Of a DNA stretch of 64,000 bases, positions 36,300 through 45,188 are shown in pieces. Under the pieces are notes generated by a model. The model worked only from the letters and a program-made list of their open reading frames with translations, searched no databases and was not told where the DNA came from. Origin of the DNA: Desulfovibrio sp. (GTDB lineage Bacteria > Desulfobacterota > Desulfovibrionia > Desulfovibrionales > Desulfovibrionaceae). Each line of letters opens with the position of its first letter. The first letter of the stretch is position 1. The position numbers and the translations under genes were made by a program. The stretch is from positions 1-64,000 of the forward strand of contig NZ_JAVESS010000012.1 in NCBI RefSeq assembly GCF_034006445.1. The letters are read 5' to 3'.

Positions 36300-37773
36300 A
36301 ACACCCCTCCCGGATGTATTTTTCAACAAGATCCGTTCTGCCATCCACCAGACGCAAAGACTGGACAACCTCCAGGAACTTTTCTCGCTCCAGTGGATCC
36401 GTTCCAAAAAGAGCAAAATGTACTTCCTTCAGCTTGGCCAAGCTCTCTTCATCAGACAAAGAACTCATATCCAGTTTTCTTGGATGCATGGAGAAATCGG
36501 AATAGATCATTTCTACAGGGACAGAAGACCCCACTGCTTCCAACAAAACTTCCAATATTCTGTTTTCGGCATCCGAAAATTTTGACTTCAAGGTTGCGAT
36601 AAGGGCATGATCTCTATTCAGGGCATAGCGGATGGAGCCGTTTTGTTCTGCGAATCTCTCCCAGATGGGAGCTTTGGTTTCGCTGAACAGCTTTTGTCCT
36701 CGCCCACGATGTATTCTTGTGCTGCTTTCGGAAATTTGGGGAAGTATTTGCCTCAAGCGCTCACGCACAAGGTATGGCGGCCTTACGGTTGATTTTTTGA
36801 TATCTATGGTCCAGGCGTCATCCAGAGTGTTGGAAAAATCGATCTGAACTCTGGCCAATTTGCTTGTTTCGCCTTTGGGAATAAGGCGAAACCAATCACC
36901 CCATGCCATCAGCCGTCCGTTTCTGTAAACGTAAGCTCCCTGATTGGAGAGAAATTCACTACGGCTTTGGTAGTAAGCTTCTTCACGTGCTGACAGGCGA
37001 GAATGATGAGGGAGGATATAAGCTTGAAGATATACTTCTTCGGCTCCAAGGTGAACGGTTTCCGGGGGAAGAAGTTGTGAACCGCTTTTTCTGCAAAAAG
37101 GGTCAAAGCCTTCGACGGGATGCCCGTTGATGCTTAGTGAGAGGCGCTTTCTTCCTCTTATTTCACCATCAAGGAAACGGTGAAATACGAGAGCCAGGTG
37201 CTTTTCCAGGATATCGAGCTTTTCATTAACCACTTCATCGTGATTATCTTTTTGGCTTTCATCAAAAAGTCGATCCAGCTTTCTCCATAACACTAAGGTT
37301 CCATTGCTGCCCAACTGGTTGATGAAAGGGACATCTGCAATGTCTGTTTCTTCGAGTACGGATATCAGCCAATCGTCAGTTTCTTTGACAAGGTCGAGAT
37401 CCCATTCGGCTCCACACCATTGGCCATCCTGGACACTGACAACAGTAAGTTTGAGACATTGAGAAAAAGAGGCCGTTTTGAGGCCAAGGCCAAACCTGCC
37501 AAGGTCCATCTTATTTCTTTTTTGTTCCGGCCCAAGAGCGCCATGTCTCATCGCAACAAGCAGATCCTCTTCGTTCATACCACAACCATTGTCCCAGATA
37601 GCAAGAATGGGGATATCCGAGGACACGTCACAGATAATACCCACTTCGGTGGCTTCGGCAGAAATACTGTTGTCCACAATATCTGCTACAGCAGTTTCAA
37701 GCGAATACCCGAGATCGCGCAATGACGTCGACATGGAGTGCGCACTGGGAGGAAGTGGATGCATTCTGGCCAT
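36292..37773 (-). CDS. MutL/MORC-like GHKL ATPase of a restriction cluster (493 aa)
   Basis: The GHKL ATP-binding fold is clear: the N box ETAVADIVDNSISA (about residues 26-39), G1 motif IWDNGCGMNEEDL and G2 motif DLGRFGLGLKTASF. A transducer domain follows with LSINGHPVEGFDPFC and a conserved lysine region. No endonuclease domain of MutL type is present. Prokaryotic MutL homologues of this sort lie in gene clusters with methylase, Z1 and PD-(D/E)XK proteins, and are thought to be ancestors of eukaryotic MORC proteins. ATP-driven dimerisation on DNA is presumed. Confidence 0.9.
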   Translation of the reverse strand: MARMHPLPPSAHSMSTSLRDLGYSLETAVADIVDNSISAEATEVGIICDVSSDIPILAIWDNGCGMNEEDLLVAMRHGALGPEQKRNKMDLGRFGLGLKTASFSQCLKLTVVSVQDGQWCGAEWDLDLVKETDDWLISVLEETDIADVPFINQLGSNGTLVLWRKLDRLFDESQKDNHDEVVNEKLDILEKHLALVFHRFLDGEIRGRKRLSLSINGHPVEGFDPFCRKSGSQLLPPETVHLGAEEVYLQAYILPHHSRLSAREEAYYQSRSEFLSNQGAYVYRNGRLMAWGDWFRLIPKGETSKLARVQIDFSNTLDDAWTIDIKKSTVRPPYLVRERLRQILPQISESSTRIHRGRGQKLFSETKAPIWERFAEQNGSIRYALNRDHALIATLKSKFSDAENRILEVLLEAVGSSVPVEMIYSDFSMHPRKLDMSSLSDEESLAKLKEVHFALFGTDPLEREKFLEVVQSLRLVDGRTDLVEKYIREGCYE

Positions 37774-37829
37774 TGGACAACGCTCCGTACTAATTAGAGA
37801 TTGCCTCCGGAGAGGGGGTGGAGATTATG

Positions 37830-39389
37830 CTAATAATTCCCCGCTCCATGAGTAAATTTCAATACTGCCCATACCTTTTCAGCTATTTGACGCGCCAGCA
37901 ACGGGGGGACAGCGTTCCCGACCTGTACGTATTGTGCTGTCCGTGGGCCTTCAAAAAAATAATTGTCGGGAAACGTTTGAAGCCGTGCTGCTTCACGTAC
38001 CGTCAGGCTGCGGCATTGCGTCGGGTCCGGATGGATAAACGAATGTCCGTCTTTGGCCAGATGGCTTGTAATAGTTGTCGAGGGGCGAGCTTCCAATTGG
38101 GCTTTGAACCTGTCATCAAAATGCCCGCTGTCCCAATTGGCATGCTCCGGAGGCAAGCCAGGGAAATCGAAGTCTTTGGCGGCAAGAGGATTTTTACCTT
38201 TGGCACGCGCAAAGGCCGCCACATATGCATACCTCCGCAAATCGCTGGCCATATGAGAGCGTGTTTCATGATTTAGCCAACCGCCAAGTTCTGTATCTCG
38301 CAACCATTCATGTAAAGCGGTTCCACGAGTAGGAAGATGAGCATAGTCTCCAGGGATCCATTGCCCCCCCCGGGAAAGAGTTCTCTGCTCAACATCTTTC
38401 GCGGTGAGGTGAAGCAGTTGTGCAAGACGATGGCTCTTGGCTTCACTCGCATGTTGGGACATAGATGTGCAGGCTTCGATAACAATATTTTTCCAGACAT
38501 CTATGGAGTCCATTTGGCGGGAGATGCCACTTCTCAGTGAAGGCATATCCCCTATGGCATCCCAAACTGTATTTGACAGTGAAGGCTGCAACTTGGGCAA
38601 AGAAAATGTAATATCTTCTCGAACTCCCACCAATATTACCCGGTGCCGCGCTTGAGGCACTCCATATTTCTCACACTGGACAATAAATTTTTTCAGATCG
38701 AGATCAGATGCATTCATGCCAGGTTCGTAACACGTGTCTGCAACCAGAGAATGTATGGTGTAATTGTAGTTTTCGACACTACGCTCACTCTTTCCCGGGC
38801 GTGCCAAATCTTCAAGAATACGATGGATGATATGTTTATGATCTAATTGGCAAGAGAGAAGTCCCCTGACATTCTCCATAACAAATACTGATGGTCGAAA
38901 TTGTCTGATCACATTTAGATATTCTTGATACAAATAATGGCGAGGGTCCTTTACGTTGTTGGCACCTGAGCGAACACGTCCAACGACGGAGTATGCCTGG
39001 CAAGGAGGGCCTCCAATTAAAACCCAATGTTCGTCGTTAGGAATCAATTTGGCAATCCGCTCATAGAGAAAAATATTGTCTTTGGGTTCACCCAATTCAA
39101 GTAAAAGAGCCTCCGAACCGGCCTCATCCCAGAGGTCTTCATCCTTAGATGCCACTGGAGAATTGGTTGACCCCTTGTAGTACGCATATAGAGTATCCAA
39201 CGGCCTTCCATGTCGTCTTAGCAATCGTGAATACGCGCGAAGCTTCAGAGTGCGTTGGGCAAATTTGTCTTTTTCGACGGATACGACTATTTTAAAAGGG
39301 TATGCACCATTCACCCGGAGAGAAGAAAAACCTTCTCCCAAACCTCCGGGCCCTGCAAATAAATCAACTATTTTTGTAGTCTGCATCAA
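37830..39389 (-). CDS. C5 cytosine-specific DNA methyltransferase (519 aa)
   Basis: This enzyme methylates cytosine and protects host DNA from the clustered nuclease. Canonical motifs in order: I VDLFAGPGGLGEGF, IV IGGPPCQAYS with catalytic Cys near residue 130, VI FVMENVRGLL, VIII ARHRVILVGVRED, IX and X RSLTVREAARLQTFPDNYFF and YVQVGNAVPPLLA. The long gap between motifs VIII and IX is the target-recognition part. A 36-bp spacer separates it from the divergent vsr gene, so their promoters must overlap or face each other. It is the first gene of the five-gene minus-strand unit. Confidence 0.95.
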   Translation of the reverse strand: MMQTTKIVDLFAGPGGLGEGFSSLRVNGAYPFKIVVSVEKDKFAQRTLKLRAYSRLLRRHGRPLDTLYAYYKGSTNSPVASKDEDLWDEAGSEALLLELGEPKDNIFLYERIAKLIPNDEHWVLIGGPPCQAYSVVGRVRSGANNVKDPRHYLYQEYLNVIRQFRPSVFVMENVRGLLSCQLDHKHIIHRILEDLARPGKSERSVENYNYTIHSLVADTCYEPGMNASDLDLKKFIVQCEKYGVPQARHRVILVGVREDITFSLPKLQPSLSNTVWDAIGDMPSLRSGISRQMDSIDVWKNIVIEACTSMSQHASEAKSHRLAQLLHLTAKDVEQRTLSRGGQWIPGDYAHLPTRGTALHEWLRDTELGGWLNHETRSHMASDLRRYAYVAAFARAKGKNPLAAKDFDFPGLPPEHANWDSGHFDDRFKAQLEARPSTTITSHLAKDGHSFIHPDPTQCRSLTVREAARLQTFPDNYFFEGPRTAQYVQVGNAVPPLLARQIAEKVWAVLKFTHGAGNY

Positions 39390-39424
39390 CTAATTCCTAT
39401 CATAGTTTTACCCAAAGAGAATAC

Positions 39425-39883
39425 ATGGATGTCGTTTCCCCCGCAACTCGTTCTCGCATGATGGCCGGAATCCGTTCATCAGACACCAAGCCGGAGCTTG
39501 CTCTGAGAAGGAATCTGCACGCACGGGGTTTTCGTTATAGATTGAAGACCAAAATATTGGGCTATACTCCAGATGTAGTGTTACGTAAATATAAAGTGGT
39601 AATCTTTGTCCACGGATGCTTTTGGCACAGGCACAAACAATGCAAGTACACAACAATCCCAAAAACAAATATCCAAAAGTGGAAGACAAAATTTGCTGAA
39701 AATGAAGGCAGAGATTTGCGTGTTGAAACTATATTATTGGCATCTGGATGGCGGGTAGCAATAATCTGGGAGTGTTGGCTAAAAAGAAAGATGGATTTGG
39801 ACTGGCTTTATGAATGGATCGTCAGTCCTGCAGCAAACTATGTTTCATGGCCCAGCCCAGAAGCATTGCAGGATACAAAATAG
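39425..39883 (+). CDS. vsr: Very short patch repair endonuclease Vsr (152 aa)
   Basis: Vsr nicks at T:G mismatches that arise when 5-methylcytosine deaminates, and normally accompanies a C5 methylase. The match is strong: RSRMMAGIRSSDTKPELALRR at the start, then TPDVVLRKYKVVIFVHGCFW with the catalytic Asp, followed by HRH and W near KTNIQKWKTKFAEN, and GWRVAIIWECWL. Length is typical. It is divergent from the methylase, on the plus strand. Confidence 0.95.
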   Translation: MDVVSPATRSRMMAGIRSSDTKPELALRRNLHARGFRYRLKTKILGYTPDVVLRKYKVVIFVHGCFWHRHKQCKYTTIPKTNIQKWKTKFAENEGRDLRVETILLASGWRVAIIWECWLKRKMDLDWLYEWIVSPAANYVSWPSPEALQDTK

Positions 39884-39981
39884 TCGAGCAACGACGTGCG
39901 GGAATACAAGACTTGTTTGCCATGTTTGATATAAGGCAAACCGCCACCTCGACTCCTCTGCGTCTTCAGCGTTGCTGCCGA
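39838..39981 (-). pseudogene. HTH excisionase-like gene fragment cut by the IS3 element
   Basis: Reading into the element, the remaining 47 or so residues are LSQSAATLKTQRSRGGGLPY followed by IKHGKQVLYSRTSLLDYF. The pattern GGG-PPYIK-GK-VLY-R-DLL is that of the small helix-turn-helix proteins found with integrases (excisionase/AlpA relatives). The first third is missing because the IS ends at 39982. Its stop overlaps the vsr end on the other strand. Confidence 0.65.
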
Positions 39982-40012
39982 CTGAGATAGGTCGTCAATT
40001 TCGTACGCCATG

Positions 40013-40893
40013 TTAAGCGGCAACCGGCAGTTTTGGTTTCATCATCCTGCTTCTGACAAACGCCGCTGGTGAGAGATAGCCAAGTGCTGCCTGACGTCTT
40101 TGTCGATTATAAAAAACCTCAATATACTCACTTATATCCGTAATGGCTTCAGCCTGTGAGCTATAGCTTTTGCGATGGACCAACTCATTTTTCAACAAGC
40201 CCCAGAAGCTTTCCATGGGTGCGTTGTCGTAACAATCCCCTTTTTTGCTCATGGAGCAGACCAGACCGTATGAGCGGAGTTTTTCTTGGTAGGCTGCGTG
40301 CAATACTGGCTGCCGCGATCCGAATGCAGAATCAGTCCCACAGGCGGGCGATGCAAGCGCGCCGCCTTCGTTAATGCAGCCAAGACAAGTCCGGTGTCCA
40401 TACGTTCGGCCATGCTGAAGCCGACAATTTCCCGACTGTGTAAATCCTTGATTCCGGCAAGATATACCCAGCCCTGCCGTGTGGGGATATAGGTTATGTC
40501 ACTCACCCACACGCGGTTGTGTTCGCCCGGCGCGAAGTTACGGTTTAAAAGATTGGGAGCGACCGGCAGCGCGTGATTTGATTCCATGGTGCGGATAACC
40601 CGCCGTTTGCGCTTACAGACGAGGCCCAGTTTGCGGCGTAGCCGCTTGACCTTCCAGAGGCTGACGGCACAGCCGCTTGCTACGAGTTCCCGGTGCAACC
40701 GTTCCGCGCCGTATGTGCCGCGTGTTCTCTGGTGGGCAGCCAGAACATCGGCCTCCAGGCGAGTTGTCTTACGTGATGGGGCCGCGTAGCGTTTGAGCCA
40801 GGCATAGTATCCACTGACAGATGCGTGCAAAACCAGGCAAACAAACCGGACGGGATATAGGTGTCGCAAAGCGCTGACTGCGGCGTACCTCAC
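40013..40893 (-). pseudogene. IS3-family transposase orfB, frameshifted
   Basis: The first part contains the RNase-H-like integrase core of DDE transposases: HNRVWVSDITYIPTRQGWVY with the first Asp, and LHSDRGSQYCT with the second. The normal continuation (HAAYQEKLRSYGLVCSMSKK, then GDCYDNAPMESFWG with the final Glu) is present but in another frame. So one or a few bases have been lost near 40290-40303. Otherwise the protein is complete. OrfB lies in the -1 frame relative to orfA and would be made by frameshifting at the A7 run at 40923-40929. Confidence 0.88.
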
Positions 40894-41186
40894 AGCGACT
40901 CCTTGGCAAAGTACGCCGCCGCTTTTTTTAGAATGTCGCGCTCCATACGCAGCAGGGCGTTTTCTTTCTTCAGTCGCGCCAACTCCGCATCCTGCTCATT
41001 CACGCCCGGCTTCAAGGCGAACTCGTGCTTGTCCTGTCGGTAATGCGTAACCCAATTCGCCAAGGTTTTCATTGGAATAGATAACCTTCGCGCTGTTTCC
41101 GTTACGCCAAAACCATCATCAACCGCCATGGTGACGGCTTGCTGCCTCAATTCCTGTGAATAACGTCCCCGTGGTGCTTTCGTCAT
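40890..41186 (-). CDS. IS3-family transposase orfA (98 aa)
   Basis: A DNA-binding subunit with a helix-turn-helix (RYSQELRQQAVTMAVDDG, then GVTETARRLSIPMKTLANWV) and a leucine-zipper-like carboxy part (ELARLKKENALLRMERDILKK). The coding strand has a CTA-AAA-AAA-G run near its end, a typical -1 slippery site, and the -1 frame stays open into orfB. It is intact. Confidence 0.9.
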   Translation of the reverse strand: MTKAPRGRYSQELRQQAVTMAVDDGFGVTETARRLSIPMKTLANWVTHYRQDKHEFALKPGVNEQDAELARLKKENALLRMERDILKKAAAYFAKESL

Positions 41187-41241
41187 AGAACCTCCTCAAT
41201 GGATATGAACTATGGCGTCCGTTTTTTCCAGCCTATCTCAG

Positions 41242-42113
41242 CTGGGAAAAATAATTATAGTGAAGACCAGTTCTTTGCGGCCTTACATGAAATTCACGTT
41301 TTTACTTATTTAACACTATGCGGAAAACCAAGCGTTGATTATGAACCAAAACAGGGAGGGGATTCTAGAAAAAAGAATCCAGAATACTGTATTAAGAATA
41401 GATTTATGATTCCCGGCAAAGTCCCTGGTGAGATGTTATACGCTGAAGAGGATTATATTTTTGATGTTGAAGTGAAAAGTATTGTTGGGCAACTTGATGA
41501 AATGATTGATCCGAAAAAATCATTTATAATACCAAGCATGGCAATCGAATACAGCAAGAGGGAAGATCTAATAATTTTATGTAGTGAACTTGAGTTGCAG
41601 GTTGAATTGCCGAATATTATTCAACTAAAAGATTTTTTGAATAGTGCTGCAAGTAAATTTACGTCGGCATTGCATAAAAATCATTTCAATATTTTACATA
41701 TTAACTGGACGCATAGAGAAATTCCTCACTTAAATTACATAGAACCGCTTTCGCTTCTTGATAACCCTATAAACGGACTATTACGCTACAAGGATATTGG
41801 AAAAAAATTTAAAATATCAAATGATGTTTTTGAAAAAATATCTGCTATTTTCATTTACAGCTATCCCAAACAAGCTCTCATGTTTGGCGATATTCGCTGG
41901 GTATTTTCCAACAAGCAGTGCGCAACGTTGTTCAATCAAAACCTTACTCAAGAGCAAAAGTCAAAATTAGCTCGCATTCTATCTATGGATCCATCCGCGA
42001 ATCCACAAATACAACCATTTTTGTTCTACTCACCAGAGACACATCCTAAGTCGTTAACATATGCAGAGTTCGAAAAAATAGGACAGGTTATAGAGCAAAT
42101 ACACCTAAAATAA
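41242..42113 (+). pseudogene. 5'-truncated gene of a PD-(D/E)XK-like protein
   Basis: The AT-rich gene is cut at its front by the IS right end; translation resumes at AGKNNYSEDQFFAALHEIHV. It contains YEPKQGGDSRKKNPEYCI followed by YIFDVEVKSIVG, with a D-x-E-x-K arrangement like PD-(D/E)XK nucleases, and LIILCSELELQVELPNIIQL. An open frame begins in the IS end at 41199, but that start is not natural. I do not recognise the family beyond the motif. Confidence 0.6.
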
Positions 42114-42161
42114 TTTAAAAAGTCTGACGGGGCCCGCCTTGGTGCGTATACTTGTTGCCGC

Positions 42162-42596
42162 CTACCCTTGGTCCAAGGAAAAAGAAAAATCGGTGTCATA
42201 TATTGCGGCGGACCCCCTGTACAATTCATTCCCAAACGCCCTGACATATTTGATGGTTCCATCTCTGATGTAATCAAAGATGCGGAAAAAGAGTTCCTGC
42301 TTGATATAAAGAAATAGTTCAAACGTCCCATTTTTGCGTTTTTGCAAAAGACCACCAGTACGTTTATCACTGCCTGCGTCATGTAGCGTGAGTATCACGA
42401 TGGTTTCCAGAGCAATTTTACGTGTTCCACTCAAGATGATGGTCCCTTCAAAAGCAACACTGTTGAAATCATCCGCAGAGATTTCACGCTTGCCCTCCTT
42501 CCTTGGGGTGCGAAAAGCAAAATATGCCTCGACTACGGCTGGTTTTAGCTCAATGTAATATTCGATGTTGGGAGAATTTTTTAACGCTCTACCCAT
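42162..42596 (-). CDS. Hypothetical protein (144 aa)
   Basis: No family is recognised. The protein is a mixture of beta-like segments (AFEGTIILSGTRKIALETIVIL, FELFLYIKQELFFRIFDYIRD). Composition is intermediate between the island and backbone. It is on the minus strand and its start overlaps the last bases of the gene upstream; no strong ribosome-binding site is visible. Confidence 0.5.
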   Translation of the reverse strand: MGRALKNSPNIEYYIELKPAVVEAYFAFRTPRKEGKREISADDFNSVAFEGTIILSGTRKIALETIVILTLHDAGSDKRTGGLLQKRKNGTFELFLYIKQELFFRIFDYIRDGTIKYVRAFGNELYRGSAAIYDTDFSFSLDQG

Positions 42597-42928
42597 AGGC
42601 TACTTCCCCATAAACTTGTGCCGCATCCGAGCTTCCAGTGCCTTGCACTGGAAGCTCGGATGCGGCCTTTTTGGCGGGCGAAACGCTTGGCGGTTCTTTC
42701 TTGGCTGGAGAGCGGCCAGTATTGGCGACCATCCTTGCCCATGGCCCAGACATCACTGAGCTGCTTTACAGACTCAGGCAGGTTGCCGTCTTCATCATCC
42801 AGCGGAGTGGAGGCCAGCGCTGTGCGTTGATGAGCACGCCAACGGCGATGCCAGATCTGTTTATCGTCCCGCTCGCTACGGCAGGTTGTCCATCCCATGA
42901 TCGGGGTTTTGCGTGTGCTACGGCTCAT
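42581..42928 (-). CDS. Hypothetical protein running through a palindrome (115 aa)
   Basis: A basic protein (STRKTPIMGWTTCRSERDDK, DVWAMGKDGRQYWPLSSQER) whose last 30 residues are encoded by a palindrome and its flank, so the natural end may be earlier or the gene may have been altered by insertion of the palindrome. Its start lies 11 bp after the toxin gene stop, so it is the third gene of the same unit. No function is known to me. Confidence 0.5.
   Translation of the reverse strand: MSRSTRKTPIMGWTTCRSERDDKQIWHRRWRAHQRTALASTPLDDEDGNLPESVKQLSDVWAMGKDGRQYWPLSSQERTAKRFARQKGRIRASSARHWKLGCGTSLWGSSLWVER
42621..42665. repeat. Perfect 20-bp inverted repeat with 5-base loop
   Basis: The arm CCGCATCCGAGCTTCCAGTG and its exact reverse complement are separated by CCTTG. 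On the plus strand the sequence after it has a run of five T residues, so it may work as a terminator for the truncated gene upstream, or it may be a mobile palindrome. Confidence 0.8.
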
Positions 42929-42938
42929 GGCGATCTCT

Positions 42939-43247
42939 TTAGCTGCCAGCTTCGTAATATCCGGCTTCTTTCTGATGTTTCAGCGCCAGAATGTAAACCG
43001 AGTTGCCCAGCACTTCGTAGACCAGTACGTATCCGGCACCACCGAAGGGGATGAGCAGTTCCCGGTATTCCGGTTCCATGTCATCGGCAGGACGGCCAGC
43101 ATTGGGAAACTGCTCAAGAAGTAGCACTTTTTCCCGAATGGCCTTGATTGCGCCAATGGCAGCCTCTTCGCTTTTGTCCGCCAGGAACAGGTAAGCCTTC
43201 TCCAACCCGGCAGTGGCATTGTCCGTCCAATGAACTAGATATGACAT
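42939..43247 (-). CDS. ParE/RelE-family toxin (102 aa)
   Basis: A small toxin of the RelE/ParE fold: MSYLVHWTDNATAGLEKAYL, RPADDMEPEYRELLIPFGGA and YVLVYEVLGNSVYILALKHQ. The usual R-Y...H-Q order of the carboxy end is present. Members block translation or DNA gyrase when free of antitoxin; which of the two is unclear. It overlaps the antitoxin gene by 13 bases. Confidence 0.88.
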   Translation of the reverse strand: MSYLVHWTDNATAGLEKAYLFLADKSEEAAIGAIKAIREKVLLLEQFPNAGRPADDMEPEYRELLIPFGGAGYVLVYEVLGNSVYILALKHQKEAGYYEAGS

Positions 43248-43528
43248 TTGGGCATGGGCACCTTTTCGCCCTGAATGATCTTATCCATCCATTCGACAAC
43301 TTCGGCGTTTGTCAGATGCAGGCCGGTTTGCATATAATGCTCATGTGCGGCCTTGGCTTCATGGCGCAAAGCTTCCCGTTTTTCCTCCCGCTCGACATAG
43401 TTCTCTATGGCTTGCAGCATAATGGCGTGGGCGGATTGGTTCCGGGCGTCAGCAAGGCTTTTAATTCGCTCGCGCAGGGGATTGGGGAGTTTTACAGAAG
43501 CAGGCGTTGTTGCTATATTTTGTTGCAT
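43235..43528 (-). CDS. Ribbon-helix-helix antitoxin, ParD/CopG-like (97 aa)
   Basis: The amino end (ATTPASVKLPNPLRERIKSL and SAHAIMLQAIENYV) is a ribbon-helix-helix DNA-binding domain, followed by an acidic toxin-binding tail. It lies just upstream of and overlaps the toxin gene, the standard arrangement of a toxin-antitoxin operon. It probably represses its own promoter. Confidence 0.87.
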   Translation of the reverse strand: MQQNIATTPASVKLPNPLRERIKSLADARNQSAHAIMLQAIENYVEREEKREALRHEAKAAHEHYMQTGLHLTNAEVVEWMDKIIQGEKVPMPKCHI

Positions 43529-43533
43529 GGCTT

Positions 43534-43577
43534 GTACCTCTGAGTAGAACTCTTAACTACTTTGAACTACCTGTCAA
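43534..43577 (-). promoter_or_regulatory. Candidate promoter/operator of the toxin-antitoxin operon
   Basis: TTGACA on the minus strand (43572-43577) is followed by repeated TAGTT/AACTA elements, good candidates for the binding sites of the ribbon-helix-helix antitoxin. The -10 box is not clear (AAGAGT at 17-bp spacing). Confidence 0.4.
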
Positions 43578-43839
43578 TACCGATAATCTACAGCACGATA
43601 ATGAAAAGGGTATTTATCTTAACCAAACAGAAGTTTATACTCTTTTTAGGCCTCACGGCATAATGGTCTTCATAGGGCAGTAACAAATTTTCTTGGACGA
43701 CTGAAAACCCGCAAATCCTTGTGTGGCGGGATTCGAATCCACACACTCAAAAGTTTTGTGTATACTTTTGGGTATAAAAAAGAGCGTTTTGAAAATAAAA
43801 AATATTTTTAATAATTATTTCAAATAATTATACTTTTAA

Positions 43840-43864
43840 TTCGAATCCCACCCTCTCCGCCATT
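43840..43864 (+). other. att copy 2, junction between island segments 1 and 2
   Basis: Identical over 25 bp to the 3' end of tRNA-Ser. It ends segment 1 (17.2 kb) and starts segment 2. The DNA before it, 43529-43839, is AT-rich and shows no gene besides the toxin-antitoxin promoter. Confidence 0.95.
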
Positions 43865-44153
43865 AATACATAATAAAAACGGCGTGTTGCTTTAGATAGC
43901 ACCACGCCGTTTTCGCGTTCAAAAAGGACATATTTTTAGCGAGCACATGGCCATGTACATACCGTTGTACACACTTTTGCTCAAACCTCTGTGGAAATGT
44001 GCTGCTGTTGCAACAGGCATTGTTAATCAGTCGCCCCTTAAAAACAAACAACCATTTGAAATGCGTTGAAATATTACTAAATACTGTAGCGTTTTCAACG
44101 GGGAATGTAATAAAAGATGTAAAAATCCGTTTGAAACGGAGCGTAAATTTCGC

Positions 44154-44497
44154 ATGAAACCAAAGAGTCCGCCCAGCCACAAGCAGACCCATTTGCTTTA
44201 CCAAGACCTGCTTGAGCAGCTGAATCCCAAAGATCCGCTGCTTCTTTTGGCGGGAAAACTGTCTTAAGAACTGTTTGAACGGGAGTTCGCTCCGCTATAC
44301 GCAAAGCGTGCAAAGACTTTGGGCACCGCAGTGCCATTGAACCGGTCATCGGACACTTGAAAAGCGACGTTCGCCTGGCACGCAACTATCTCAAAGGCAC
44401 AATTGGCGATGCGATAAACCTGCTTATGTCCGCTACCGCCTTCAACTGCGCAAAATGGATGAAGGCTGTGGTCCAAAGTCTATTTTTGTACTCGTAG
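44154..44497 (+). pseudogene. IS5-family transposase remnant, internally deleted
   Basis: The amino end is MKPKSPPSHKQTHLLYQDLL then EQLNPKDPLLLLAGKLS, followed by a TAA stop and, in the same frame, ELFEREFAPLYAKRAK. In another frame the carboxy end continues as FGHRSAIEPVIGHLKSDVRL and NYLKGTIGDAINLLMSATAF, stop at 44495. The middle with most catalytic residues is missing. Three separate lesions (stop, deletion, frameshift) make it dead. Confidence 0.85.
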
Positions 44498-44734
44498 TAC
44501 TATGCAAATTCATTCGCAGGGATGACGACCACATGCCTACAGCGGCGTAAAGCCATTTGTTAAGGGCCGACTACTTAAAATGCGACTTTGTGCGGGGTTT
44601 CTTTGATCTGCATGATGGGTGGGATAGGGCCGCCCGCATTGTGCAATGCCGACATTGCGGTGTCTCTGACGGACTGCGAAGGGGGAGTGTCGGGGCGAGG
44701 GGGTGATTTTGAGCAAGATGGGTTGTTTTTAGAG

Positions 44735-44880
44735 CGTTACGAGTTCCTGCTGTCTATGCTGGACGACGAGACGTTTATGACGTTATAGGAAGTCTATGTG
44801 GCTATCGAAAACTGGTGCCAGCACTGCAACTACCGTAAGCCGCATCGCTCCCTTAACGGTATGCCTCCCGTGTCATTGAC
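44735..44880 (+). pseudogene. IS3-family transposase carboxy-terminal remnant
   Basis: YEFLLSMLDDETFMTL, an amber stop, then EVYVAIENWCQHCNYRKPHR and SLNGMPPVSL: the last part of an IS3-type orfB (ENW..YN..RPH.SL). It is a different element from the one at 39982. The remaining DNA of the 690-bp gap to the next gene shows nothing further. Confidence 0.75.
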
Positions 44881-45188
44881 AGTTTTTATCCCTCCCTCAA
44901 TAGGAGAAATGGGCCCACTCTCACCTCCGACAGCATTATCGGCCTTACAGGCGGCAGAAACAGAACCACAAAGAATCTACCACTAGCACTTAGCCTGGTA
45001 CAAAAAAAGGAGGCTGGTCAAATTTCGCAAAATAAATATGGTAATATCGCCATCTCATCTTAAAAAAGGCTTTTTTACTTTTCTCAATTGCAATACGGTT
45101 GTGCTTTCTTTGTAATTGAAAATTGCCATGCAAATTGCACCTGTGTTAGAATTACATAAATACAGCTGTTGCTGAAAAGGAGATTTCA

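Larger units (their letters stand above)
39982..41241 (-). mobile_element. IS3-family insertion sequence (about 1260 bp), defective
   Basis: The ends carry an inverted repeat: CTGAGATAGG at 39982 and CCTATCTCAG at 41232-41241, with further matching positions ending in ACGCCAT. Inside are orfA and a frameshifted orfB on the minus strand. No target-site duplication is visible in the flanking bases. The flanking genes on both sides are truncated, so it inserted in, or deleted, island genes. Confidence 0.85.

Noticed and set aside
43726-43752. tRNA-like T-arm, GGGATTCGAATCCACAC, near the internal att
   Set aside because: Only a T-arm-like string; no acceptor or anticodon arms can be built around it. 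It may be a trace of another integration but I cannot support that.
43863-44204. 113-codon minus frame at the left of segment 2
   Set aside because: It runs opposite the transposase remnant that starts at 44154 and has no motif or ribosome-binding site.
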